Positions 47,037-58,960 are shown, counted from the stretch's first letter. The stretch is DNA of 64,000 nt from Eumeta japonica (GCA_005406025.1 BGZK01000484.1:1-64000); one strand, 5' to 3'. Program-made: numbers and translations. Notes: generated by a model from the letters alone, not told the origin.

Positions 47037-47494
47037 AAAAGTGGTTTTCTTCGGCCGCGCATCACGGAAAAATTGTTAAACGTATCGGCGTGGTACCATG
47101 ACTGTTCGATGCAAAAACGACTATAGATGATTATAGGCTATTCATAATACAAAAAAAGTATGTTTGTTTGGATTTTTGTCATATACTGATGACTGGAAGA
47201 ATTTTAATTGGGATTTTAACCTTTCGACGTGAAATCATTTGCAAATGGTTTTACGATAATAGTAATATCAATTTATAAATAGTAATTTCCTAAAATATCC
47301 AAGTTCCGCTTTTAATTCCAATCCAGGACTTGGTTCTCATTTCTGTAAATCAGTCGATATAGAAAATAAAGAAAATGATTCAATGTTCATGGAAGAAAAT
47401 ACAGGATCACATATTAATAATAAAAAAATCGCTAAATTTAAATTTACGCCCAGAGACGCTGGCGGATGACCGCTATAAGGATGATAAATGTATC

Positions 47495-47690
47495 TATGGG
47501 ATTGGTCGTTGGCATATTAAAAAAAGGCCAAATTTTAAGCAACCAAAACCGACGAGCTTGCGTGGAAATGATATCAGCGAAGCAAGAGGAACATTAAAAG
47601 ATTGTACAATGTGTAAATCTATAGTCTCTCCCTTCCCTTCTGGGAAAAAGGCGCGAGTTTCTATTATTTTCTTATGTAATATATGATTTA
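47495..47690 (+). mobile_element. RTE-like retroposon 3' end, copy 2
   Basis: Encodes RWHIKKRPNFKQPKPTSLRG, then NDISEARGTLKDCTMCKSIV with SPFPSGKK, aligning with the copy at 60.4 kb (GGILKKGQIL... DVSEAREVCKDRTMWKSIVS). Orientation and end are the same as copies 1 and 3. Confidence 0.7.
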
Positions 47691-47816
47691 CCAGGTTATA
47701 TATATATATATATATATAGTGTATAATTCTTATGAAAATTTAAATTTTTCATCTTTGACTTCATTGTGTTCTAATTTATTCTACCTTCCCCACCATTACT
47801 TTCTTTCTCATCTTTT

Positions 47817-48555
47817 TTTAGAATTCCGAGTCAAAACGGCAAAATCGGAACTCTTATAGGTTCGTCATGACCATCCGTCTGTTTTTTTGTTGCAGGAATT
47901 TTATTCAAAAACTACAAGATGTGTATAATGAAATTTGTAGTGTAGGTGTTTTGTGTAAGCCACTCCTTAGTTTGGTAGTTAAATAACAAAAATAAATATA
48001 TTTAGAGGGGCACTCAAATTTTTTTTCGGCAAACATCAACGTGTGTAACTTACTTCTACGGTTATTTTAAATAGGTACCCTTTTAGGTTTTTAAGAATTT
48101 TTTTTGATTAGATGAATAATTTCGGAAATAATCATTCCTAAAGTTGCAAAAATTGTCTCCACCCCCTTTATTTTCTAAACTATATGTTTAAAAATATGAA
48201 AAAAGGTAACGCTTGATAAATACTTTGAACGAAAATGTTTTTCAATATGATTGGATTCACTGTATTTAAGTTATCGCTGAAAAACTACGTTTCTCAACAA
48301 AAGGACGTAAGTGCCATGAAGATACGCTCTTTTTCCAATTCACTTTAATTTACACTAGTTTCAAAGTAATAGTCGACAGACCTACTTGTTTTTCTAGTTA
48401 TAGACGACTAAAGTGCTTATAATTATTCGGTGCGAGAAACACGGAAAAAGTGTAACAACGTACTTTTTTCATCTGTAATGCATTTCTTTGTAACAATGGC
48501 TTCGCAACCTTACAATGAGCATAGGCCGACATGTTCTTGGTCAGTTTTTTTTTAT
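47817..48555 (+). mobile_element. GGTTCCGT...CTTGGCCGG-type element, plus orientation, about 0.74 kb
   Basis: Left end GAATTCCGAGTCAAAACGGC, then AAAATCGGAACTCTTATAGG and CCATCCGTCTG. The right end ATGAGCATAGGCCGACATGT, TCTTGGTCAG is a diverged CTTGGCCGG terminus. The interior aligns, inverted, with 33371-34142 (for example CTCAACAAAAGGACGTAAGTGCC at both sites). Confidence 0.65.
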
Positions 48556-48729
48556 TCTATTGTCCCCCAAATGTGACCCCACGTCGCAATTACTTTAGGT
48601 GAAATGACATTACGAATCATAATATCACTCACTCCTCGTTACCATTCGTTGAGTGTTAGCCCGTCAACCCCTAATCCATCACGCAAATCATTAGGTAAAA
48701 GGCACGTTGATATTTACATAATACAACTT

Positions 48730-49625
48730 TATAAAACTGTAAAGATGCTGTGTCTGAACATTTGAGGTATTCTTAGAGAAATTAACTGGGATCGAATATT
48801 TAGAAGATATCGACTATTTAGAATATAGTGAATCTAATTTATTTTTAGAATTCATATCCGTTTGTTACCATATGGCACAAAAGCCAATGAACGGACTTTG
48901 AAAGAGTTTTCAGTTTGTTGACTTGGAATACTCATTACAATCTGAGCTATTTTAAATAATTCTATAATTCGTGGAGACGAAGTCGCACGGAAAGACTTGT
49001 TAAAAAAAAGCGTTACAAGTGTAGTCTACTATTTAGTAATTTTCTATTCCGTAGGTATTTAATGGTAAGATTCTTTTAATACCTATTCTCTAATTGCGAA
49101 AAAAAATATATTAATATTATTTAGATAGTTTAAAATTGTAACTACGTATGTATGTTAATAATTGTTTGCAATTTTCGTAGTAATATGGTCCATAAGTCTT
49201 ATTTTAAAGATAACTCTAAATTCAACAGTAAAAGTTTATGTGTAAAATAAACATCATTAAAGCACTTTTACATAATTTTAATTACTTACATTTTAATGCA
49301 GCACAACTGATATTTTATTTACATTCCTAAAATTTACATAAAAAAATAAGTTTGAAAATAGAAATCTATGGGTTACCTAATAGGAAGCCTATAGGAACAA
49401 ATGTAAAAATCACTAGTATTTAAGTTAGACAAGCTAAATGTCAGTGATATTCTATATTTATTTTCCCAATGTTTACGCACATAAAGGATTTAGATCTTAA
49501 TTTTTGTTTTCACTAAAGGTACACACCATGCACATAATTTATTGCGCGTCTTATTACTTTGATCTTTTGTTGTAACCAAATTGGTAGCGGGCCCCTAACC
49601 ATAATTACGGCGTAGCTTATAAATT
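48730..49625. other. AT-rich intergenic DNA with nothing recognised
   Basis: No supported feature. Confidence 0.45.
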
Positions 49626-49629
49626 ATAA

Positions 49630-50170
49630 TTTAATTCCTCACCGCGTTCCCGAAACCCGAGAGCTTGTTAACATCGAAAACTCTATTCCAACATTTCAGT
49701 GGGAAACTTCGCAGCTCGGTATTCCGGCCGAGCCGTCGGCCCGCTCGAGGCCCCGGCGCGGGCGCGGCGCGGCCTCCGATGGATGTACTCTTGAAATTCT
49801 GCCCGTTTGCGGTGAGACGATGCGGCGGGATCGATGCGCACTTTCCGCACGCCCTGTCGGCCGTCGTTTACTTCTGTCGCGATGTCCAGACCTGAACTGA
49901 AACATTGAAGATCTGACTTTCGCTCGTAGCTCCGCCTGCGTGGGCGCAAGATGAATTCTTTATTTGTATCATATCGAGCGATCTCTCTTTCGATGAGTAT
50001 CCTGACCGCGGTCCTCGGACTGTTTTCGACTACGGTCCCGGGTCCACTGTCTGATCTTCTCGATGCTCCCAGACGTGCATCCACATTGTAATCCGATCCT
50101 GCGCTCTATCTCGCTTATTTATTATTTCAACGACGCTCCCTCGCGGTTTCGCCCGCGTGGACTATTCTCC
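49630..50170. promoter_or_regulatory. GC-rich island, about 0.5 kb
   Basis: The strongest GC tract is TCGAGGCCCCGGCGCGGGCG, CGGCGCGGCC near 49745-49773. The right edge (CCTCGCGGTTTCGCCCGCGTGG, near 50140-50160) looks like the end of a dispersed repeat. The 133-codon minus frame through it has no recognisable domain. Confidence 0.35.
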
Positions 50171-50227
50171 TTATACCCATGTCATATTCGTGATTGCTTT
50201 ATTCTCTCACGCTGCTGCAATTTTCTG

Positions 50228-50287
50228 TAGTTTTTATGAAAGTTTATAGTTAGACATTTGTCTAACTATATACTTTCATAAAAACTA
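50228..50287. repeat. hairpin, 28-bp arms, one mismatch
   Basis: 50228-50255 (TAGTTTTTATGAAAGTTTAT, AGTTAGAC) pairs with 50260-50287 except for one base, with a 4-base loop. Confidence 0.92.
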
Positions 50288-50289
50288 TA

Positions 50290-51250
50290 TGTACATAGGT
50301 TTTTCTGTGGCCTCGTGATTTCATACATAAAATTATTTATCACGTCACACTAGTGTCATAACGTGAAAGTAGGGACGTGAGTATGTATGTTCACTGCCAT
50401 TGAACGCTAAAACTATTAAACAGGTTATGAACAGATAAGTAAATATATATATGTAGTACAACTTAGGGATAGTATAGCTTTCGATTAGTGAACGAAGTAA
50501 ATGAACTGAAAACTATATACAAGCCAAACATTCCGTTGAGAGTCAACAAATACAAAACTTTATTTAGGTAATTATATATTTATATTCTAAAATTCAATTT
50601 AAAGTATAGCTTCACAGTTCAGTAATAAATACATGTCAAAGAAACTCTTAACATAATTGCATTTATTAGCTTTTTTATTTTTAAGCTGAATTTTAATTTC
50701 TTAATTTATCTTTTATTTCTCACATTTGCACGACCTATATGAGTTATAAATCCGTTTTAGATTCATGAAAAGCAAATTTAATTGAAAGATGCCTTTATAT
50801 GCGTATAGTATTGTATCTATCAAAGAGTAATGATATACTTTAATATATAAATTACAGATTTTCGGAATCTTTGAACTTTTCATTTCATAGCGAATTCGAT
50901 ATATTTATATTTTTTTTACGTCATATTCCCCATGTTTGATTTAATCTGACTTCACAAAATCTATAACTCGCAGAAGTCTAAGGCGCAATAAACGATGCTT
51001 CATTTGTTTAAATTTATTATGTAGTTTAGGGGCAAAACGGGAACAGATGAACTTATTGATATGTATACTTCGCCTGTCAATATTATAATCCTCCGTAGGT
51101 AGGTCAAAAAATCCAATTTTACACAATCGGTTGATAGAAAGTAAGTTTTTGTAATATCATAGTTTTTGTAGAGTATTAACGACAGCTTTCGATTTAAAAA
51201 CGAAAGTCGTTGTTGACACTCATTTCAGTATACAAATCAGACTAGCGAAA
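50290..51250. other. AT-rich intergenic DNA with nothing recognised
   Basis: No supported feature. Confidence 0.45.
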
Positions 51251-51350
51251 TATGAAAATTAACTTCCGGCTTCATCTACCGGTAATCAAACCCGCAACCT
51301 CTACCAAGCGAAGTAATCATTTTCTCCAGTAGACCATGTAGGTAGCATTC
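51250..51350 (-). mobile_element. tRNA-derived SINE head, minus orientation
   Basis: Minus strand: A-box-like TGGTCTACTGG at 51337-51327 and B-box-like GCGGGTTTGATTACC at 51295-51281, about 40 bases apart. No intact acceptor stem, so not a functional tRNA gene. Confidence 0.55.
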
Positions 51351-51399
51351 ATCGACACAATTCAATCAAGTCGGTTGTGCGATCCCTAGAAGAATTCCG

Positions 51400-51770
51400 T
51401 TAACAGCTTCGGATAAAGCTTCTTTACAGCTTGACAGTTGATTTATGGCAGTCGTATTATCGGTCCGATACACTCGGGGAAATACATTCGCCAAGTTTAC
51501 CGCCGTCGTCTCGTGTTAGAGGGATGCGCATGAAAATCGTTATTAGCACATCGTTTTATTTCCTCGCTTATGTGCCCTATAAAATAGTTTTTATCGAGTG
51601 CCTTTTGATTCAATACGATGCTATTGTTTCGTGTCGAACGATCAACTATGATTTCTGGGGTGTGATAAAATCTTTTGCGACGTAGACCGACCGTCTGCAG
51701 ATTCCAACGATTTATCTTCCGTTTTCCGGCGTAGCAAATATGATTATAATTAATCGTTGGAAAGTTTTAA
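51400..51770. promoter_or_regulatory. mixed-composition segment, candidate non-coding element
   Basis: Plus frame 51431-51685 is open (84 codons) but without domain. Balanced composition, with phrases such as CGACGTAGACCGACCGTCTG. It could equally be coding scrap. Confidence 0.25.
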
Positions 51771-52204
51771 TGCAGTGAACGAACGGCTAATCTGACAATG
51801 GAGTTTTTTTTTCTGTCAGTGTGAGAAACAAAAATTGTTAGATACAGCCGAAAGTTGTGTCTTAACGCCGACCTTTAACTTTGACCACATTTGTATGTAT
51901 CTATTTAATAACTATAGTTCAAAGATTTTTTCCTTTTTTTTTTATGTTCAGTTTTATGTAGATTCTAGTTCCATTAAATTGAATTATAAACTTTTGTTGT
52001 ATATTTTAATATAATATATTTTAGTAGTACAAAAAAATCACAAAGGGAAAATCTAGTTTTGGTTATGGTACGACATTGTAATAACATAATATAAAATTAA
52101 ATTTCATATTCTTTCTTATTGAAAAAATCTGTTAAATTGTTAATTTTACACGATTATTATCCCACTACTGCACAAAAGAATAAGAGTTATAAATTTATCA
52201 ATAC

Positions 52205-52350
52205 ATACAAAGCCTGGCTTTAGCCCCGAAAAAGGGAATAAGAAATAACGAAAAAGGCAGATTAGAAAAATATCACCTAAGGTTTAGTTTTTGTAATTGT
52301 AAATTTTTATTTTAATGTTGTGTACGTAAATAAAGAGGTTTGAATTGTGT
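52205..52350 (+). mobile_element. possible retroposon 3' UTR tail
   Basis: CCTGGCTTTAGCCCCGAAAA near the start and TTTTATTTTAATGTTGTGTA, then AATAAAGAGG near the end resemble the 3' end of lepidopteran non-LTR elements. No coding part attached. Confidence 0.35.
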
Positions 52351-52399
52351 TTATCAAAATTTATTTAAAAAAAAATAAAAAAAAAACACACGTCAGTTT

Positions 52400-53490
52400 A
52401 TTTTACTGTTTTAGACTGTAAAGCAGCTTGTTGTTATCAGTATTATTTTCTCTTATTGCAATCTGATTTTCGGGAGCAGCATATTCTTCAGTTTTTTTCA
52501 GAAACATGTTATTAATAAATATGCAAACACGTAAGGCACATTTTGTGAAGCTTGTAAGCAAGAAAAGCTCCAAGGAACTAGTACTAATTATCATTTTATT
52601 TATTTTACATGCCATTGAGTTGAAATTAATATCCAATACTCAGGTTTAAAATCCCTTCTAAGTATTCTAAGGTTCTTCCTTTCCTACCCTTCTAAAATAT
52701 GAAATATGAAATGTAGATATAACAAAAAATTTTCAATGCGCATAGAAAAAGAATGATCGTTCAATGAACATATAATTGTGTTAAAAACAAAATACGAAAA
52801 TCAGACTCAACTGCCATTTCGATTAATAGGACAGGAAGGATAAATATCCAATCATAGCCAAAAACGCGTAAATCCTTTGTAAGAAATGAGATGTTTTGTC
52901 TCTGTAAGAGCTTTATAATCACTAGCCGCGACATAAAATGACATCTCGAAATTTTTGCAACATGTGCGTTTCTGTCATTCTACAGAATATTTGAATGCGT
53001 TATAAATAGTCATTATATAATTTAGGGGAATAAGTATGTACTGTGTTATATTTACGACTTGCCTAACGCTCTAGATACTTACGATCAAGCCAAATAATGC
53101 TGATGGAAATGTTAAAATAGAGAGTGCCTCTACATAATTTGGTGCATTACGAATCAATCAGTACATCTGGAGAAAAATGTTACCACTGATGGTTCGCTGG
53201 CTAGTGAGCTTGCACGAATTTCAAGGATGGGATTACGATCGGGCGTTGAAAAACTTTTAAAAAACATATTTTCCAAAACAACGCGTTGCGTAAAGTCTAG
53301 TAAAAACTATCGCAGAACTGGTTAATATTGATCCAGTTTTTAAAAAAAAAGGTTTAAATTTTTTACAATAATAATTAGTTAAACAATCAATTCGACTATG
53401 AAACTTAGCATGAGATCACGTTCAATGATATGACAAAATCCAGGCCTTCCAGAGTCGTGGCACTATACATTATACTATACACTATAGTGA
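52400..53490. other. AT-rich intergenic DNA with nothing recognised
   Basis: No supported feature. Confidence 0.45.
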
Positions 53491-53499
53491 TCGCTATGG

Positions 53500-53900
53500 A
53501 TGCTTGCCACCAATCCAGAACGACTTCATGCTCGTTAGCCGCCCTCGACCGACACTAATCGTGGACAACTTAAGGTCAAAGCCCTCAAACTTAAACAAAA
53601 AGGTCATGGGAGGGGATAATAGCACAGTAGTGGTGTACGTGAAAACAACTAGACACTGTAGATATTGTTCACTTAAGAAGTGTAAGGATTTTGCTTAAAT
53701 TACACAATAGTTTTCACTCGCGACTCCGCTCGTTTTGCCATAGAACAGATGAAACATGCCTTATTTTCAAAGATAGATTTCCAAGATATCTGTGAATTCG
53801 CATTCGATTCCATGTACAGCATTTTTTTTCGTGATGCGCAAACAGACAAACACAGTGACAGACAGAAAAATTAACGTTTCGGCTCCTATTGCACATATGA
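53500..53900. repeat. probable dispersed-repeat fragment
   Basis: CACTCGCGACTCCGCTCGTT near 53717 and a CAGACAAACACAGTGACAGA stretch near 53842 read, on the minus strand, like a TCTGTC-rich, GCGAGC-ended dispersed repeat. Two short ORFs on opposite strands (64 and 60 codons) are unidentified. Confidence 0.3.
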
Positions 53901-54419
53901 ACTCTATTTCACAAAAAAATTAAATGACTTTCCAAAGTAAATGCCATTTTCGTAAGCATCGTCTTAAAAAACCTCAAACACGTTATAAATATCGATTTTT
54001 AACTTTATTTTCACTCCCTAAGGGGTTGATTCAATAAAATATCGAAAACCGTATTTGTTTATTTACTATTAAGGGTTCTTGTTTATTTTATCCCTTTAGG
54101 AGTTTCGAAATTTCTTCCTTATTCCTTGTCTACATCCTAAAGGCAACCCCTGTGCAAAATTACAAATTTTTTATGTCTTGAGTTCTGTCCTGGACGTTGA
54201 TGAGTCAGCAAATCAGTCAAGGACTTTCCTTTTTAAATATATAGATATACTAATTTATGTTTCAAAACCATACACACATATATATCTAAAAACACTCCTT
54301 ATTTAGGAGTTATTTATACATAAAAAGATGTTTATCAAATAAACACAATGAAATATAAGAACTAACGACGAAACCGTAAAAAAGATCATTATTTCAGAGT
54401 AGATATTTTTCCTTTCATG

Positions 54420-54820
54420 TTATTAGCCGCGTCGAGACTCCGCGAGCTCTCTTAAACAACCCTAAAATCTGAAGTTGTACGTGAAACTTGTAAAATCGAT
54501 TTCCGATTTGACGGCGGCGGGCGAATGAAAACTCTCCACGGGAAGGAAGTGCCCGGCCGGAGGAAAAAAAACACATCAGTCATTGGAAACAGAAAAAAAA
54601 AAGGTATTCCCATTTGGAAGTCGTGAAAATAGATTAGGGTCCACGTGAACGCCGCAAAGCCCGAATACCTTCCTTACCTTTACCCGGGACATTATTTACC
54701 TTCGTTTGAACTTACCTCGGGGACAATATAAACAATTCCGCTGCTATTTTTCTTTCGGGCTGAGCTCCCCGCCGCGGCCGTCTCGTTCCCTGTCCTACGT
54801 TTGTACCCGTAATCTGTGTA
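54420..54820. promoter_or_regulatory. GC-rich island
   Basis: CGGCGGCGGGCGAATGAAAA, GTGCCCGGCCGGAGG and GAGCTCCCCGCCGCGGCCGT are the dense parts. The C-terminal third of the 143-codon minus frame (54712-55143) runs into this island. Confidence 0.35.
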
Positions 54821-55489
54821 CCGTATACTGTTTTTCCGTTCTTTAAACGGGTTTTAAAATTTGCAAGCCTCGTGTTTAGCTTCGGAAAGTTCGGTGAATG
54901 TGGCATTGCGGTGTTGTTATATTTGAACCGGACTTTCAATGTACGAAGCTTATAGGATAAATTATATGAATAGTGCACAATAGTAATTCCTAAACGTAAT
55001 TTCGAATAGGAAATGATAAAAAATATTACAGTAAATTGTAGTATATAATTGTATAACCCATTTAATATGTCAGTGCGGAGGTCTGGCCATGGTTCAGATA
55101 AAGGCTCGATGTAATTTGACAACTTCATCGTTTTATAGTACATAAACCAAAACTTGTTATTCGTTTAAATTATAAGCAACTTCTGTTTATTGCTGAGTTG
55201 TAAAATTAGCGTTACTTACTTATAAAAATATATTTACCTTGTAATATGTCGGTATATTACATATAATTTTGCGCTTTTTATTATTAATTTAATGTATGAA
55301 ACATTATAGAATTAATATCATTTTATTCGATTTGTTCTTTTAAAATGATTCGTTTTGAATACAAAATGATTTATTTACATTATAATTATATGACTATGAG
55401 TTTGTCTATTCATTTAATTTTAATTCAATAGCATAATTATTTGTCTGATTCCTACATAAAAAAAAAATGTAATGCTACAGCATCAAATG

Positions 55490-55960
55490 AGACCAACATC
55501 CTTCACTAAATTTTTTTATTCGCAAATATCTCAAGACGTTATCTGTTCTAATTAAAGAGGTAAACTTTGTAATTTTGTTTCTCTCTGTGAAATGGTTCAT
55601 CTTAGGAACGATTGAACCGATTATAAAAACTCTTTAACCAGTACAATGTTACATTGTCGCCGAGTGCTACGAGATTTTTCTTATAAATATTGGAATTTTC
55701 TCCTGAATATCCATCTAATTTTGTGCGGATTTTATAGACATCTTAAAACGTTGCGCAAAAAATGGCAGCTTATCTCCAAACTTCGCTTACTTTACAGATT
55801 TTAAGTTTTTGATGAGACTTTTTTTACTGTTTTGAATCCTTAATGGAACGAGTAAATTTTGTATTAGTTCTGAATCAACGCCGATGATACTTATATGTAA
55901 AGACGTAACTGTTTTTTTATGCAATCCTGGAACCAATCTGGAACATCACTTGCTACATTT
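55490..55960 (+). repeat. probable dispersed-repeat fragment
   Basis: Text such as CTGTGAAATGGTTCATCTTA and GGAACGATTGAACCGATTAT has the style of lepidopteran repeat left ends (CTGTC-rich, then 'ACCGATT'). Borders unknown, no ORF. Confidence 0.3.
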
Positions 55961-56237
55961 CAATCGATTTGTTATGGATGTTTTTTTTAAGATCGTTTGA
56001 ATAAGAACTCAATATTTTCATTCTTTCATACGAGAAAAATTTTAAAATGTAAACACCTTGATTGTGCGTTTGTAACGATACGAGCAAGTTTTGTGAAACT
56101 GAAATGCGAACACCGCGTTACAGTGTTAGTTCAACAACAAAGTGGCGAAAAATGTCTGGCTCAGCAATCTAACTGGAAAAGTCCGTTATCGTAAATTATA
56201 TCTATAAGGAAGTTACGGTAGAATTTACGGTAACAAA

Positions 56238-56298
56238 CTCACGGTAGGTCTATATGGATTCCGGTCTCAATAGATCGGTCGTATAGACCTACCGTGAG
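56238..56298. repeat. perfect hairpin, 17-bp arms, 27-base loop
   Basis: CTCACGGTAGGTCTATA at 56238-56254 pairs exactly with 56282-56298. Confidence 0.9.
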
Positions 56299-56705
56299 CC
56301 GAAGCGGATACGGAACCGAAAGCAGGACCGGGATCGAAACCAAAAGCGACATAGAAATCGGTATCAGAGCGTTAACGGGGACTGTACTTTGACAAACGCT
56401 ACAGAAATCGTTGCACCAATATAAATAAATATAACAATTAGGAACACAACAGAATGAGAATTGTATTCCGCACGGCCACCGCGAACGGAAGCAGGATCGT
56501 AATCGATAGAACAACCGGACAAGGTATCGTTAGAAGGAAAAGGGTTGCAATCGAAAAGGAGACAAGAGTCAGGAGGGACGGTGAGGCCAAAATTTTAATT
56601 CAGATAGCGACTAGAATTGAGATCATCATTGAAAGGAAGATCGTGCGATATAAAAGATGGAGAAATTCATTTTGCGTTCACGTGCGCCGAGCGGTGAGCT
56701 CGAAA
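56299..56705 (+). repeat. purine-rich GATCGAAA-type repeat, related to 5935-6280
   Basis: Built from variants of GGAACCGAAAGCAGGACCGG and GGATCGTAATCGATAGAACA. The 20 bases at 56317-56336 are identical to 6261-6280. The plus-strand frame rich in Arg/Ile/Glu is a by-product of the purine repeat. Confidence 0.55.
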
Positions 56706-57149
56706 TAATTCATTCATATTTGAAGAGCGGCCATTAGGGCATTATTAAAACTGTTTAAGATATAAAACATTATTCGCATAACATTAAACGAGAAATATTA
56801 TATATCAATAACTTTGTACAAAACGTAAAATTAAAATAAACCAAAGATATTGTATAAATACAATAACTACAATAATAGAAATTAAGTCTCTTTGTAGATA
56901 ATAATTAGAAAAACAAAAACTTTTTTAAAAAGTCTGACGCTGACAGATCACGCAGTTTGTTTGGATTTTTTTTTTTTTTAATTATGAACGATTGAATTTT
57001 TTTCAAGCCAACGATGACGTCACCAACCTTACCCTACTACTGAGCTATGTCGCTGGCCTGGTGCGAGTTGGGAGCTGCTAAAGACCGTTGTTATCGAAAT
57101 TATGACAACTTCTGGAACGGCTCAGCGTAGTCTCAGAGTCACAGGACGA

Positions 57150-57260
57150 ATGGTTTACCTTAAATAAATAACTTATTTGTCGATTTTTTTCATGGTCGGA
57201 ATCGAACCTGAACATTCTAACTTCTATTTCGGAAACGCACTGCAATTTTTTTAGTTTTAA
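57150..57260 (-). mobile_element. possible SINE fragment with B box, minus orientation
   Basis: Minus strand reads TGTTCAGGTTCGATTCCGAC; GGTTCGATTCC is a consensus polymerase III B box. No A box at the proper distance, so truncated. Confidence 0.35.
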
Positions 57261-57337
57261 TTATCACACCTTTACAAACTTCTTAAGAATCTTAAGCCAA
57301 TCCATTAAAGCGAGTGCATTTGACGTTTATTAGAATT

Positions 57338-57357
57338 ATTTTCAACCGGTTGAAAAT
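57338..57357. promoter_or_regulatory. 20-base perfect palindrome centred on AACCGGTT
   Basis: ATTTTCAACCGGTTGAAAAT has a core that matches the consensus of Grainyhead-type factors. A single site is weak evidence of function. Confidence 0.3.
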
Positions 57358-57414
57358 TATTTCTTTTCATATAATATTTTCAGCTCGAGATGAAATTTCG
57401 TGATATTTTTTCGA

Positions 57415-57605
57415 GAACATCCCAGTAGAGGGCCGCACACGCTCAATTCGCGATCCGCTGTTTTAATGAGACGACCGGAGGCTCTCGAGTCTGAATAATT
57501 CCTCATTAGCGACGCCCGCGCCCTCTCGCGGGTAAACAGAAAGGGAGCTCAAACTACCGGAACGTTTTTTTGTGGAGCCAAGGTTATACGTGAAAAGTCC
57601 AGATA
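57415..57605. promoter_or_regulatory. small GC-rich island
   Basis: AGAGGGCCGCACACGCTCAA and GCGACGCCCGCGCCCTCTCG, CGGG; no coding signal beyond a compositional 60-codon frame. Confidence 0.3.
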
Positions 57606-58039
57606 GGGAGAAAATAACTGGAAAATCTGTACATTCCTCATTCAAAGGATGTATATCTGTTCAAGACGACGTTAGTAATATAATTTCTTTGTTGGAAACG
57701 AAATGGAAAATGCAACGAAAATAATTGGAATGGAAAAAATGGGAAATGGAATAACTGGAGCAGGCAAAAAATTAGAAAAATAATTTAAAAACTTCTCATG
57801 TTTTTATATTAATGAACACATTAATGTCGACCAACGTTTTATAATTAAAACACCAATTAACTCAATATTAAAATTAATCAGTACAATTTACTAGCAAAAC
57901 TTGCAAGTACAGCACCGAAATTGTGATAATTTCTTGAAGATGTGATAAATGAAATTTCTTAAACTTAGAAACGTCGTTAGTCATACAACTTTGATCATTT
58001 AAATAAATAACTCTTCAAGAATATATGAGTTCTATACAG

Positions 58040-58360
58040 GATTTAAAAGGGACAAACGAGCATTCAGGCCATCGGAAAGTTGATGGTCACCGTCATCCAT
58101 GGACACCGACAACCCTGGTGGAATCACTTGTGCTTTTTATGCTTTTCAAATAGGAATACGCACTTTTCTTGAAGACCCCCTTGTGAAAGTTCGTTGGAAA
58201 TACGACCAATGGCAAATCATTCGAAGGCACCACCGCACGTGGTAGAAAATTGCGCATAGACCGAACACCAGCCTTGAAGATGGTGCTGATGGTATTTCCG
58301 TTGAGCGGCACGATAAGAAAAGTTATATTTTTTTCAGTGACACAGAAATAGCACACCGAT
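58040..58360 (-). mobile_element. Jockey-like retrotransposon 3' end, minus orientation
   Basis: Minus frame from 58356: GVRSMRNFLPRAVVPSNDLP, then VVFPTNFHKGVFKKSAYSYL. This is the conserved C-terminus of lepidopteran Jockey-like RTs ([RS]-x-[NR]-F-[LF]-P-R then W-N-[ED]-L-P). It is followed by the GGTGACC, CGTTTG 3' module down to about 58045. Confidence 0.72.
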
Positions 58361-58447
58361 ACATATTTAATTATGCATATATAAGTTTACTTGACAAAAA
58401 CAATTATTCATTATTTACAACAAAGAAATGTATACTTCTCACATGCG

Positions 58448-58960
58448 TCAATAGCTAGTACAAACCAATTTTTTGTTTAATTTCTGAACGAATAAATTAT
58501 GAACAGACCGCCAACCGTACGAATCAGCTTCGACAGTGTATAATATTAATATAAAATGGTAAGAGCCTATAACACGGCATTCACCAAACGTACGCAAGTC
58601 TATTACAGGCCTCATGCGTAGTCTATAGGCTCTCGACGCGTACGGAATCTGGAATGAAGGGTTCACAGATCGGCGATTTATAAAAACCCTATAAAACTTT
58701 ATTAACGCTCCACCGAATGGACTGCCGCGCAATACAAAAGAGCTCGTGTCGCGGACAAAATTTTGACTCAAAAACTCTAATGATATATAAGTAAATCTGT
58801 ATGCTCTGCCTGTATCCATGATGCTTTTGCAACATTTTACGTCTTTTTTTTTTTTTTAATCTGTCCGTCTGTTTTTCTGCATTACCACTCATGGCCAATC
58901 AATGATTTGACCGATCTCGATGAAATTTGATATACGGTAAGAGGAAGAGTCGACAGCAGC
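58448..58960 (-). other. unidentified open frame region
   Basis: A 123-codon minus frame (58448-58819) is open, with partial openness on the plus strand as well. Basic, no domain recognised. The right part (58850-58950; CTGTCCGTCTGTTTTTCTGC then GATCTCGATGAAATTTGATA) is the left-end style of dispersed repeats, so a mobile-element origin is likely. Confidence 0.3.

Noticed and set aside
46877..47065. Minus-strand ORF with Tyr-Ile repeat
   Set aside because: Artefact of the TA microsatellite at about 46995-47034.
49683..50084. 133-codon minus frame, Arg-rich
   Set aside because: Lies wholly in a GC-rich island where frames of 69-76 codons are open at the same time on both strands. Arg/Ala/Pro content follows base composition.
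51281..51337. A- and B-box pair that might be a tRNA gene
   Set aside because: No acceptor or anticodon stem can be formed around the boxes; a SINE head is the better reading. The same holds for 18408-18465 and 25737-25795.
54712..55143. Longest open frame in the window (143 codons, minus)
   Set aside because: It crosses from AT-rich DNA into a GC-rich island, so composition changes abruptly within it. No domain, no consistent codon use and no splice context; most likely chance.
56454..56708. 84-codon Arg/Ile/Glu-rich frame
   Set aside because: Results from the purine-rich GATCG-type repeat.
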